DNA of 64,000 bases from Dyadobacter subterraneus (GTDB lineage: Bacteria > Bacteroidota > Bacteroidia > Cytophagales > Spirosomataceae), in the NCBI RefSeq assembly GCF_015221875.1, contig NZ_JACYGY010000001.1, positions 1,674,001 to 1,738,000 of the forward strand, given 5' to 3'. This document shows, in pieces, positions 8,706 to 17,295 of the stretch; position 1 is the first letter of the stretch, and each line of letters begins with the position of its first letter. The notes under the pieces were generated by a model. That model saw only the letters and a program-made list of their open reading frames with translations, did not search any database and was not told the DNA's origin. The translations under genes were made by a program, and so were the position numbers.

Positions 8706-10580
8706 ATGAATAAAACCCTCGGCATTCTTCTGCTTCTTGGCTTACTCACTTATGAAAATCTCTATGCGCAGATATCTTTGCCCGTAGCGTCGAACATCAA
8801 AAAATCTTATCTGAAACAGCAACGCGATCCGGGCGGAGCGCCGGGAAAGAACTATTGGCAAAACAGGTCAGATTACAATATAAAAGTAAATTTTGACCCA
8901 GTAACGGCGAAATTGGAAGGTGTCGTAAATATTCAGTATTTTAATAATAGCCCGGACACACTGAGCAAAGTGGTCTTTAAATTATATCCCAATATCTATC
9001 AGAAAGAAGCGATTCGTGTCGTTCCTGTAAAAGCGCAGGATTTAACGGACGGCGTTGTGATTGAAAAAATCAGTTTAAACAGCAAGGAACTTGATTCAAA
9101 ACAATTAAGTATCAGAGGCACAAACATGACCGTACGAAGTGGTAAAATTCTACCAAAAGAAAAGGTGAAGTTTGATATAAATTATTCATTTGATCTGAAC
9201 CGCGGTTCTTTTATCCGGGGCGGTCAAATTGATTCGGGAGCTTTTTTTATAGCTTACTTCTTCCCGCGTATAGCGGTATACGATGATATAGACGGATGGA
9301 ATGAATATCCTTATACCGGGCAATATGAATTTTATAATGATTTTGGCCAGTTTAATGCAGAAATTACGGTTCCAGGAGATTACCAGGTCTGGGCTACTGG
9401 CGATTTGAAAAATGCAGCTGAGGTTTTTAAACCAAAATATGTCAGCCTGATCGGGCAGGCAAATAAAAGTGATAAGGTTATTGATATTATTACAGAGGCA
9501 GATTTTAAAACTGGCTCATTGTCAGATGATAAATCGATCAAAACCTGGAAATTTCAGGCAGATGATGTAACCGACTTCGCTTTTGGAATCAGCAATCATT
9601 ATGTATGGAAAGCATCTAGCCTGGTGGTGGATCCGGTCAGCGGGAGACGCGCACGGGTGGATGCAATCTACAACCCGGATCATAAAGAATATCAGCCAGT
9701 TATAAACTATGTACGCAAGACGGTGGATTTAATCAGTAACAAATTTCCGGCAGTGCCATTTCCCTTTTCTCATGAAACCATTTTTGATGGTCCCACCGAA
9801 ATGGAGTATCCCATGATGGTCGTTAACAGTCCGCTAACAAAACCGCAGGAAGCAATTGAACTCACTGCACATGAAATATTTCACAGCCTTTTCCCATTTT
9901 ATGTCGGGATAAATGAAACAAAATATTCGTTTATGGATGAAGGTTTTGCAACACTTTCTGAGTTTTTATTGCATCCTTTGATTGATTCGACGGTCAAACT
10001 GGATTACGATATCAGTGATGCCAATGCAGTGGTTGGCTCTGAACAGGAGCTTCCCGTGATGACTCTGACGCCGCAGTTGGCGGGAGCGGCCAGATATGTT
10101 GCAAAAAACCTGAAACCTGCGCTTGGCTATTTTTATGTAAAAGAAATGCTGGGTGATGCCCTGTTTAACAAAGCGATGCAATATTACATTGGTCAATGGA
10201 AAGGCAAGCATCCAACGCCCCATGATTTTTTCAATTGTATCAACACAGGTTCGGGTGTAAACCTGAACTGGTTTTGGAAAAGCTGGTTTTTTGAAAAAGG
10301 TATACCGGATCTTGCAATAAGCAAGGTACACAGCATGCCGACAAAACACGAAATCACGATTTCAAACATGGGAAATCTGGCCGTGCCTGTACATTTGACC
10401 GTTTATTTTAAAAACGGCAGCCAAAAAAAGATAAATTCAAGTATTGCCTGTTGGTCCGGAGGAAATAAAACCGTGACAATTAATATACCCTCCAATAAAC
10501 CAGTGCAGAAAATTATTTTAGGGTCAGATTTTGATCTAGACGTTCAGCCTGAAAATAATATTTGGATATCTACAAAGTAA
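8706..10580 (+). CDS. M1 family (aminopeptidase N-like) zinc metallopeptidase, secreted
   Basis: 624 residues with a signal peptide (MNKTLGILLLLGLLTYENLYAQ). The N-terminal beta-domain begins with GKNYWQNRSDYNIKV. The catalytic part has the substrate-binding motif variant TEMEYPMMVVN (replacing GAMEN), the zinc site HEIFH near residue 390, and the third ligand in MDEGFATL about 20 residues later. The C-terminal part is beta-rich. It is shorter than full aminopeptidase N (about 870 residues), as is usual for the Bacteroidota subgroup. It shares architecture with the second M1 gene at 17.3-19.3 kb. Its start overlaps the flank of an AraC remnant. A hairpin terminator follows at 10621. Confidence 0.93.
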   Translation: MNKTLGILLLLGLLTYENLYAQISLPVASNIKKSYLKQQRDPGGAPGKNYWQNRSDYNIKVNFDPVTAKLEGVVNIQYFNNSPDTLSKVVFKLYPNIYQKEAIRVVPVKAQDLTDGVVIEKISLNSKELDSKQLSIRGTNMTVRSGKILPKEKVKFDINYSFDLNRGSFIRGGQIDSGAFFIAYFFPRIAVYDDIDGWNEYPYTGQYEFYNDFGQFNAEITVPGDYQVWATGDLKNAAEVFKPKYVSLIGQANKSDKVIDIITEADFKTGSLSDDKSIKTWKFQADDVTDFAFGISNHYVWKASSLVVDPVSGRRARVDAIYNPDHKEYQPVINYVRKTVDLISNKFPAVPFPFSHETIFDGPTEMEYPMMVVNSPLTKPQEAIELTAHEIFHSLFPFYVGINETKYSFMDEGFATLSEFLLHPLIDSTVKLDYDISDANAVVGSEQELPVMTLTPQLAGAARYVAKNLKPALGYFYVKEMLGDALFNKAMQYYIGQWKGKHPTPHDFFNCINTGSGVNLNWFWKSWFFEKGIPDLAISKVHSMPTKHEITISNMGNLAVPVHLTVYFKNGSQKKINSSIACWSGGNKTVTINIPSNKPVQKIILGSDFDLDVQPENNIWISTK

Positions 10581-10620
10581 TTGAAGTTTCCAGGAATTTA
10601 TGGTTCGGATAATAAGAAAC

Positions 10621-10644
10621 ACCGGCGTGTAAAATCACGCCGGT
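10621..10644 (+). terminator. Rho-independent terminator of the M1 peptidase gene
   Basis: A GC-rich 9-bp perfect stem ACCGGCGTG / CACGCCGGT with a 6-nt loop, followed by ATTTTAAT. It lies 40 bp after the stop at 10580. It may also serve the minus-strand gene ending at 10711. Confidence 0.8.
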
Positions 10645-10710
10645 ATTTTAATCTTCTTAACTAGCTGACTTTTAGCCTGAACGTTACCGATTTCAATAAA
10701 TCACCAAACC

Positions 10711-11142
10711 TTAGGCAAAGAAACTTGGTTTTTGAAGGTAACCAGGTTGCCAGCTGGAATCTCTGCGGCGTAAAGCGCGGGAGATTGTCAATACTTCCTC
10801 AAGACGACTATTCTGTTCGCTTGCGGAATCCTGACTATGAAAATACTGACCGATAATTTCCCATTCAAAAGTGTCAGTTTTTTCATCATAAATTCCCACC
10901 GGAATACGGTTTCCATCTGTCATAAGAAGACCAAGCACAGATTGTGCTTCTGCCTGAGAAGAGCAGCCAATATGGTGGTATTGAGATTTCAAAGTATACA
11001 AAACCGAATAACGGTTTTCTGAAACTACCTTCTGCTGTTCTTTGGATTTATCCCTTTTGGTATAAGTCGAAAGAAAATTCTGAAATGAATTTTTTAAATC
11101 TGATAGTGGAGATTTTGCTATATGTTTTTGTTCTTGTGTCAT
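10711..11142 (-). CDS. Hypothetical protein, 143 residues, cytoplasmic
   Basis: No signal peptide or membrane segment. The N-terminal third (about 1-45) is lysine/glutamine-rich and probably helical. The central part has a compact alpha/beta pattern (YSVLYTLKSQYHHIGCSSQA, then RIPVGIYDEKTDTFEWEIIG). The C-terminus has an arginine cluster (SRALRRRDSSW). I do not recognise the family. The upstream region (11143-11700) is long and very AT-rich, so the gene probably has its own promoter and may be conditionally expressed. The coding call rests on length, composition and an ATG in a plausible position. Confidence 0.7.
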   Translation of the reverse strand: MTQEQKHIAKSPLSDLKNSFQNFLSTYTKRDKSKEQQKVVSENRYSVLYTLKSQYHHIGCSSQAEAQSVLGLLMTDGNRIPVGIYDEKTDTFEWEIIGQYFHSQDSASEQNSRLEEVLTISRALRRRDSSWQPGYLQKPSFFA

Positions 11143-11750
11143 AATCTTACTCGTTTAAAAATTGAATTCCGCAGTACATTTAGATGCTAAACATTTAAAG
11201 TTTTCGTTGTAGAAAATATTGTAAAATTGTTATAGTACAATTTTCTCTTTAAATGTCAAGTCAGGTTGATAAATAAAACCTGAGTTTTACTGTGATATTT
11301 CAATATTTGTTGTTATTAAAATAATTATGTTGTTAAATAAAAAATATTTCAATTTGTCAGACTATTATTATCCCGACTATTTATAAACGTACATTGTTAA
11401 TCAATAGTTTACAAATATTTCAAGCTTGGTGAAATATCTTTAAATCTTAAAGACTTTTTATTTGAATAGTACAATGATTAGTAAAAATACACAAGTATTT
11501 TTGGAGAATTTATAATCTGGAAATGTTGAAGCTAAATCTCGCTCTATAAGATGTATATAATGAAATAGTTATATATTTACATTTTTCAAATGAGGATGCA
11601 ATCTGATATTTGTATCAGATTGCAGGCAATCAATTTCGAATTGAGGATATCTTGGGCCGGGAAAAAATGGTGTTAAAATACACCTGTTTTTTGTAGAAGT
11701 AAATGATTGATTGGCGGTTCAATCAGGTTCTGAAAATTTACTTTTCGTTA
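11143..11750. other. AT-rich spacer with one perfect hairpin
   Basis: About 600 bp with no supportable gene. It holds many short A/T runs upstream of the 143-residue gene. It also holds an 11-bp perfect inverted repeat with a 4-nt loop at 11598-11623 (GCAATCTGATA / TATCAGATTGC) that lacks a T tract on either side. It could be regulatory DNA or the end of a lost transcript. Confidence 0.5.
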
Positions 11751-11985
11751 TCAAACTGTCTTGGTTGTTCTTTTCAAAAATGGTTTTCCCTGTCCCGTTT
11801 TCAGATAAGATTCCAGGCTTCTCAGAAATGTAATCCAGCCGTCCTCGCAAACGTTGTAACATTGAAGATCCTTGTTCAGGCCCTGATGTAAAAAATCTAA
11901 TGTGGTGGTCTGCCCTTCGGTACTCAGTTCACAGATTATTTTCGTACCGACTCATTCCGATTTATTTTATCTGATGGCTTCCTCA
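11751..11985 (-). pseudogene. Decayed SRPBCC (AHSA1-like) paralogue, C-terminal half only
   Basis: The minus-strand frame ending at the TGA at 11751-11753 reads VGTKIICELSTEG, LDFLHQGLNKDLQCY, EDGWITFLRSLESYL and KTGQGKPF. This is colinear with the C-terminal half of the intact SRPBCC gene immediately upstream (EGNKISFDIADVDG, FAHLGLVPEYECF, AWTQYIQHSLASLI, STGKGQPN). Stops interrupt the frame at 11952-11954 (TGA, where a Trp codon would fit the family) and 11967-11969 (TAA). Nothing matching the N-terminal half remains. It lies 1-2 bp downstream of the intact gene's stop, consistent with a partial tandem duplication that has decayed. Confidence 0.75.
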
Positions 11986-11986
11986 A

Positions 11987-12469
11987 TTATGAACTAAGTC
12001 TCTCTTCATCTGCTGTCGTTGGCTTGCCACTGGCGTTAGGCTGGCCTTTACCAGTGGAAATCAGGCTGGCAAGACTGTGCTGTATATATTGAGTCCAGGC
12101 ATTCCGGCAGATTTCAAAGCACTCATATTCCGGCACCAGACCAAGGTGGGCAAATACAATCCGGGTTTTTCCATCTACATCAGCTATATCAAAACTGATT
12201 TTGTTGCCTTCCCACTCATTTTTATCTTTTGTAAATTTAAAATAGTTTTCCAGCACCAGCCAAACGACTTTTTTTCCGGGAATCACTTCAATCAACTTCA
12301 TTTTGCAGCGATGGACATCCACAAAATGATAGTCAAACTCATCATTGAGTTTGTCGGAATCTCCTTCAATTTCTTCTGACCACCAGCCACGAACATTATT
12401 GATTGCGTTGAAAGCTTCCAGGGGAGATTGATCAACCCATAAGGTTGTAGAAAAGTCTGATGCAGCCAT
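11987..12469 (-). CDS. SRPBCC / AHSA1-like (START fold) ligand-binding protein
   Basis: 160 residues from the ATG at 12469. The longer open frame up to 12781 is rejected because the upstream part overlaps the divergent regulator and does not look like protein. The fold pattern is typical: N-terminal helix/strand TTLWVDQSPLEAFNAIN with VRGWWS, central strands (CKMKLIEVIPGKKVVWLVLE), and the C-terminal helix AWTQYIQHSLASLISTGKGQ. The SRPBCC fold binds hydrophobic ligands; this AHSA1-like subgroup has no defined substrate. It is divergent from the GlxA-type regulator at 12596, a pairing that suggests regulation by it. A CAAATGTA (TACATTTG on the minus strand) -7 match lies 29 bp upstream. Confidence 0.88.
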   Translation of the reverse strand: MAASDFSTTLWVDQSPLEAFNAINNVRGWWSEEIEGDSDKLNDEFDYHFVDVHRCKMKLIEVIPGKKVVWLVLENYFKFTKDKNEWEGNKISFDIADVDGKTRIVFAHLGLVPEYECFEICRNAWTQYIQHSLASLISTGKGQPNASGKPTTADEERLSS

Positions 12470-12497
12470 TTTTAATTTGATTAGATTATCAATATCA

Positions 12498-12505
12498 CAA
12501 ATGTA
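12498..12505 (-). promoter_or_regulatory. -7 element (TAnnTTTG) of the SRPBCC gene
   Basis: The minus strand reads TACATTTG, a perfect consensus match 29 bp upstream of the ATG. No convincing -33 TTG lies at 17-23 bp spacing, so confidence is limited. Confidence 0.4.
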
Positions 12506-12553
12506 TTGTCTAAATATCAATCGCTTAGGGGGTGAAATGGACTTCCTGGCGGG

Positions 12554-12584
12554 TTGATTTGGACAAGACGAATTTCTACCTTTG
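12554..12584 (+). promoter_or_regulatory. Bacteroidota-type promoter of the GlxA-type regulator gene
   Basis: A TTG at 12554 is followed after 20 bp by TACCTTTG (12577-12584), a full match to TTG-N(17-23)-TAnnTTTG. The ATG is at 12596, leaving a leader of only a few bases. Confidence 0.55.
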
Positions 12585-12595
12585 TAGAAAAAAAG

Positions 12596-13639
12596 ATGAA
12601 ACATGTTACTATAATCGTCCCCGAAGGCTACGCTAACCTGAGCAGCATAGCCGGTGCATTTCAGATTTTCAACCGTGCCAATGGATATTGGCAAAAGAAG
12701 GGAAATAAGCCCATGATGAATGTGCGTATCGCCGGTTTCGTGCAGGAGTTGAAACTGGATGCCGGTTTTTTTTCGATTCATCCCGTCAATATCAGCGATA
12801 TCCCAAAAACAGATCTGTTAATTATTCCATCGGTTTCTCATGAGTACGATAGGGTCATTATGAGTAATGCGTTGCTTATTGACTGGATTAGAGGGCAATA
12901 TAAAAGCGGAGCTGAAATAGCAAGTATCTGCACCGGAGCATTTTTACTGGCTGCCACTGGTCTGTTGGAAGGAAAATGCTGCTCTACACACTGGAACGCG
13001 GCTGAGGATTTCAGGCGTCTTTTCCCAAATGTCAACCTTCAGGTAGACAAATTATTAACCGTTGAACCAGGCATCTATACGAATGGCGGCGCCTATTCCT
13101 TTTTAAATCTGATGCTGTTTCTGGTTGAAAAATATTTCGACAGGGATACGGCCATTTTCTGCTCAAAGGTTTTTCAGATTGATATTGAAAGGGCTTCGCA
13201 ATCGCCGTTTTTTATTTTTCAGGCGCAAAAAAACCATGGTGATGATATTGTCTGTAAAGCACAAAATTATATTGAGGAGAATTTGAGCGAAAAAATTTCG
13301 TTCGGTGACCTCGCCTCAAAACTGGCCATAAGCAGAAGAAATTTCGACAGACGTTTTTTCAAAGCTGTTGGAAATACACCCGTAGAATATTTGCAGCGCG
13401 TTAAAGTAGAAGTTGCTAAAAAGACTTTGGAAAAAGGGAAGAAAAGTGTTTTTGAAGTGATGAATGACGTCGGCTATTCTGATGATAAAGCTTTCAGAGA
13501 AGTTTTCAGGAAAATAACGGGTCTTTCGCCCTTGGATTACAAGGCGAGATTTAACAGGGAATCTGTTTTGGCCGTTTTCGATTTTCATGAAAAACCGTTA
13601 GAGGTTAATTTTATTCCGAATAAATTTCAAAGTGACTAA
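12596..13639 (+). CDS. GlxA-type transcriptional regulator (DJ-1/PfpI plus AraC HTH)
   Basis: 347 residues from the ATG at 12596, chosen because MKHVTIIVPEG is the canonical first strand of the DJ-1/PfpI domain. The frame itself is open from 12554. The N-terminal class-I glutamine-amidotransferase-like domain covers about 1-190, with the nucleophile-elbow-like ASICTGAFLLAATGLL. The C-terminal AraC domain covers about 220-320 (LAISRRNFDRRFFKAVGN, then VGYSDDKAFREVFRKITG). Proteins of this architecture act as amide- or amine-responsive regulators in other phyla. Divergent arrangement with the SRPBCC gene makes that gene the likely target, which is inference. Confidence 0.92.
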   Translation: MKHVTIIVPEGYANLSSIAGAFQIFNRANGYWQKKGNKPMMNVRIAGFVQELKLDAGFFSIHPVNISDIPKTDLLIIPSVSHEYDRVIMSNALLIDWIRGQYKSGAEIASICTGAFLLAATGLLEGKCCSTHWNAAEDFRRLFPNVNLQVDKLLTVEPGIYTNGGAYSFLNLMLFLVEKYFDRDTAIFCSKVFQIDIERASQSPFFIFQAQKNHGDDIVCKAQNYIEENLSEKISFGDLASKLAISRRNFDRRFFKAVGNTPVEYLQRVKVEVAKKTLEKGKKSVFEVMNDVGYSDDKAFREVFRKITGLSPLDYKARFNRESVLAVFDFHEKPLEVNFIPNKFQSD

Positions 13640-13752
13640 GATAAGGTTTAATATTCATCGCTGATCTGCACGTAAACGGAGTTGTTATCAATATGTGCAT
13701 ATCCAGAATATTGTATCCGGTCAATATTCCTTTTGCCTTGTCATTCTAAAAA

Positions 13753-15486
13753 TCACTCCTCGCTGATACTGTCCAGATCTAATTTTTTAGCGATTAAAAT
13801 GGCTGTGCTGTCACCCTGATTTGTCTGGCAAAGCGCAACGTCATACAAATTGCCATCCATCTTACGCGGAAATTCCGCCCACAAAGAACCTTGCTCATTT
13901 TTATTTAAAACAGACCGGAACCATCCGTCGTAGTTATGCTTGACGGCCACGATGAAAGGTTTTTCTTCTGTTTTTTCATGATTAAACAATACCAGAAAGA
14001 CATTTTTCTTTGGCATTTTTGCAGGAAGATTGCTGATCTCAAAGCTGATTATCGGAAAGTTACTTCCTTGATAGTTAAATGAATTGTTGGTTTTTTTGCT
14101 TTTAAAGATAATCTGCGAAGGAACCTCCCGGCTTGCCAGATTTCCATGCCTGAAAATCTTTTCATTCTTGAAGTAATTTGAAAACGCATAATTTTTATAG
14201 AAATCAGCTGCGGGATCCAGTCCGTTGGAATATTGGTATATAAACATCAGGTGATTTGGGAAGTTATAAGAATCGGCTTTTAATTTCTCAACGTGATAGG
14301 TAACATCATTTTGATATTTTGTGTAAGACAGGAAATTAAGCGACAATCCCAAAAGACCAAAACAAAGGAAGGCCCAGGATTTCAATTTACTGGTTTTGAG
14401 TCCACTTAAAACAAAAAGGTAAAACAAAGCCAGGATGCATGCAGAATAAATCTGAAAACGGGCAGCAAGCATATTGGCCAAACTGTCTGTTACCCTTCCC
14501 AGGGCAATCATCAGTGCGCAGGACAATAGTTTAAGAAAACTTATTTCAACAAAGGTAAAGGGGTAAATAAAATCCTTTTTATCGGTTTTGCTGAACAGCC
14601 TGGAAACGACAAAACCCAGATATACGATTAAAATAAATGCACCAAGTGCATAAGTCACCAGGTAAACTCTGGAATCTGATAGTATTTTTACTGCGGATCC
14701 GGTAAACAAAACAAAAGCAGAGGATACTTCCAGAAAAGCCTGCCACGGACCGCTGAATTCCATGACCGTGGAAGAACGGTAATTAGCAAAAAAGAGGAAT
14801 AGATAAACAACTAAAAAAGAAAGGAAAAGCCAGAATTCTCTCTTTCTTTTTTGTGTGATAAGCCATACCAACGCCAGCGGTATCACACTCAAACCATCCA
14901 GATTTGCCAGGGTGGCCGCCATCACAAACGGGATTGAAAAATACCAGGTTTTTTGTCTGGAAGGTTGCAGGAAATAGAGGCTATAAAGTGAAAATGCAAT
15001 GGACAAGGATTGTTCAAATCCTGTAAGACTCCAAAGATGGGTTGCATAAACGATTGGCGAAAAAATTAGCCATGCTACCGGAGAAAAATAAAGAGCATCT
15101 TTATTGAAGGATTTGTAAACCAGAAACAGTGCATGTCCAAGCAAAATCAGATTAAAGTATCCGCAGATGATCATAATCCTGAAACTTAGCTTGTGGTTCA
15201 GGAAAGTAATGGCAATGCTGGCGAGCCTTGAAAATAGAATCCGGTGGTCGTTGTGCTGACGAAACAAGATTTCGAATACATCCGAATTCTTGTTCCCAAG
15301 GTCATTTACTGTACTCAAAAGTCCTTCATCATCATTGAATGGCACGTTTACTGCGTGCATCCAAATGAATATAGCAAAAGAAATAACCGGGAATAGGATC
15401 AAAATAAATTGACCTAAGGACTTTAAACTAAAACTTTTCAAGATTGGAAGGGTAAGTATCGGTGCTTTTGAAAAGTAATTCCACAA
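13753..15486 (-). CDS. Polytopic membrane protein, possible GT-C-type glycosyltransferase
   Basis: 577 residues with about 10-12 hydrophobic segments between residues 25 and 430, then a roughly 150-residue soluble C-terminal part that is probably periplasmic. The first extracytoplasmic loop has acidic residues (VNVPFNDDEGLL) followed by FRQHNDHRILFSRLA, the layout seen in GT-C polyprenol-phosphate-sugar transferases, where loop-1 Asp/Glu is catalytic. I cannot name a family, and a plain hypothetical membrane protein is equally defensible. It is convergent with the GlxA-type gene with a 113-bp gap and has no operon partner. Confidence 0.75.
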   Translation of the reverse strand: MWNYFSKAPILTLPILKSFSLKSLGQFILILFPVISFAIFIWMHAVNVPFNDDEGLLSTVNDLGNKNSDVFEILFRQHNDHRILFSRLASIAITFLNHKLSFRIMIICGYFNLILLGHALFLVYKSFNKDALYFSPVAWLIFSPIVYATHLWSLTGFEQSLSIAFSLYSLYFLQPSRQKTWYFSIPFVMAATLANLDGLSVIPLALVWLITQKRKREFWLFLSFLVVYLFLFFANYRSSTVMEFSGPWQAFLEVSSAFVLFTGSAVKILSDSRVYLVTYALGAFILIVYLGFVVSRLFSKTDKKDFIYPFTFVEISFLKLLSCALMIALGRVTDSLANMLAARFQIYSACILALFYLFVLSGLKTSKLKSWAFLCFGLLGLSLNFLSYTKYQNDVTYHVEKLKADSYNFPNHLMFIYQYSNGLDPAADFYKNYAFSNYFKNEKIFRHGNLASREVPSQIIFKSKKTNNSFNYQGSNFPIISFEISNLPAKMPKKNVFLVLFNHEKTEEKPFIVAVKHNYDGWFRSVLNKNEQGSLWAEFPRKMDGNLYDVALCQTNQGDSTAILIAKKLDLDSISEE

Positions 15487-15852
15487 AACTGAGATGAAAA
15501 AAATATTTTCAACAGAAGTTACAAAACTTATCGTTGATACAAAAAGAACGACCAGCCAAAATTAACGATGCAGCGTTGAATAAAAGACGAAATCTACTAT
15601 GAAATCTTGGTAAAGGTAAAATAAAACTATTTATATTAACAAAATATACTTAGTAAATGGTAAAGAATTGATACGGCTTCGTTAAATAGAATTGCTGATG
15701 AAATTGGATTATTTAAATATTTACTTGTAGTTACACTTCCTTGATAATCGTTCAAGAAACTTCGTAAATAATTCGTCTTTAAAAATGCAATTATCGTTGT
15801 GGTACAATAAAATAAAAATGGAGCCCCATAAGTGGATTGGCTATGAGAATCA

Positions 15853-15882
15853 TTGATCTTTGTAAAGTTGGGCATAAGTTTC
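15853..15882 (+). promoter_or_regulatory. Promoter candidate of the first sulfatase gene
   Basis: TTG at 15853, a 19-bp spacer, then TAAGTTTC (15875-15882), which is 7 of 8 to TAnnTTTG. The ATG is at 15903, 20 bp downstream. The rest of the 15487-15902 spacer is AT-rich and holds no gene I can support. Confidence 0.45.
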
Positions 15883-15902
15883 GAATATAGATTCACATAG
15901 CA

Positions 15903-17285
15903 ATGAAGCGTACAGCTATTTTATTATCAGCCGTTTATTTTTTGTTTTACAATATTTCTTGTTTTGCTCAGCAAAAGTCCAAACCTCGTCCCAATATCAT
16001 TTTTTTACTAACTGATGACCACCGTTGGGACGCATTGGGTGCGATGGGGAACCGTATCATTCAAACGCCGAATCTCGATGCACTTGCCGGACGCGGAATT
16101 CTTTTTAAAAGAGCCTATGTTACTACGGCAATTTGCTGTGTTAGCCGGGCTAGTATTTTGAGCGGCAAATACGAATCCCGTCATAAGATCAATGATTTCA
16201 GTACCGATTTCAGCAAGCAGGCGCTTTCTGAAACCTATCCGGCTTTGTTAAAAAAGGCAGGTTATAAAATTGGTTTTATTGGCAAATTTGGTGTTGGTGC
16301 CCAAAATATTCCTGACACACTTTTTGACTATTTTGCTGCTGAAAAAACAGGACAACCCGTTTACGAGCTCAAAAATAAAAGCGGAAACATCATTCACCAT
16401 ACCGACAGTGTTGGAAAAGATATCACTCAGTTTCTTGGCCAGTTTGCCGGAAAGGAACCGTTTTGTTTGTCGGTAAGTTTTAAGGCGCCGCATGAACTGG
16501 ACGGAAATCCGCCGACCTATCCGGTGCAGCAACGGTATCGTGATTTGTATAAAAACGTTAGCATTCCTGAGCCATTGACAGCCGATCCGAAATACTGGAA
16601 TAGTTTCCCGGATTTTTTCAGAACGGATCAAAATATCGGAAGAGACCGCTGGAAACCTTTGTTTGCAACGCCTGAGCTACATCAGGAAACGGTCAGAAAT
16701 TATTACCGGTTGATTACCGGCGTTGATGAGGTGGTTGGAAATCTGGTTGCACAACTCAAAGAGTTAAGAATTGACGAAAATACGATCATTATTTTCATGG
16801 GAGATAACGGGTTTTCATTGGGTGAACATGGACTGGAAGGCAAGTGGTTTGGATATGAGGAATCGATAAGGGTGCCAATGATTATTTCAGGTGCATCTTT
16901 GAATAAAAAACTGAAAGGGAAAAAATCGGATCAAATTGCTCTGAATATTGATATTGCTCCAACTATTCTTTCATTGGCCGGTGTAGCAGTTCCTCAGGCG
17001 GTTCAGGGAAAAAATCTGGTTGAAATGACGCTTAAAAAGTCAGAAAACAGGGATGATTTCTTTTACGAACATACTTATTTGGGGAGCCCACGTTTGCCGA
17101 AAGTTGAAGGTGTGGTAAGCCGGGATTTTAAGTATATGAAGTATATCGAGCACGATTATGAAGAGCTTTATGATACAAAAAATGACCCGCACGAAACCAC
17201 CAATCTTGCAAAAAATGAAGCTTATAAAGCCAAGTTGGATCAGCTGCGCCAGCGTTATGGAACGTTGAAAGAATCTGTTAAGTAA
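15903..17285 (+). CDS. Secreted sulfatase (type I, formylglycine-dependent family S1-like)
   Basis: 460 residues with a signal peptide (MKRTAILLSAVYFLFYNISCFAQ). The metal-binding N-terminal motif is NIIFLLTDDHRWDALG. The formylglycine region is C78-C79-V80-S81-R82 followed by ASILSGKY. The second residue after Cys78 is Val rather than the usual Pro/Ser/Ala/Thr, a variant worth noting. Further hallmarks are FIGKFGVG, the metal-site pair MGDNGFSLGEHGLEGKWF, and the C-terminal ELYDTKNDPHETTNLA. It hydrolyses sulfate esters on glycans in the periplasm after Cys maturation by an anSME or FGE encoded elsewhere. It is convergent with the M1 gene, 10 bp from its stop. Confidence 0.93.
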   Translation: MKRTAILLSAVYFLFYNISCFAQQKSKPRPNIIFLLTDDHRWDALGAMGNRIIQTPNLDALAGRGILFKRAYVTTAICCVSRASILSGKYESRHKINDFSTDFSKQALSETYPALLKKAGYKIGFIGKFGVGAQNIPDTLFDYFAAEKTGQPVYELKNKSGNIIHHTDSVGKDITQFLGQFAGKEPFCLSVSFKAPHELDGNPPTYPVQQRYRDLYKNVSIPEPLTADPKYWNSFPDFFRTDQNIGRDRWKPLFATPELHQETVRNYYRLITGVDEVVGNLVAQLKELRIDENTIIIFMGDNGFSLGEHGLEGKWFGYEESIRVPMIISGASLNKKLKGKKSDQIALNIDIAPTILSLAGVAVPQAVQGKNLVEMTLKKSENRDDFFYEHTYLGSPRLPKVEGVVSRDFKYMKYIEHDYEELYDTKNDPHETTNLAKNEAYKAKLDQLRQRYGTLKESVK

Positions 17286-17295
17286 TTGTTTCAGG

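Noticed and set aside
11598..11623. Perfect 11-bp hairpin as a terminator
   Set aside because: No U tract on either strand and no gene ending within 100 bp in the right direction; kept only as a note in the spacer entry.
12470..12781. N-terminal extension of the SRPBCC gene
   Set aside because: The extra residues overlap the divergent regulator, do not look like protein, and the ATG at 12469 fits the family start.
15636..15896. Minus-strand ORF of 86 codons upstream of the sulfatase
   Set aside because: AT-rich spacer composition, no family features, and it overlaps the sulfatase promoter candidate.
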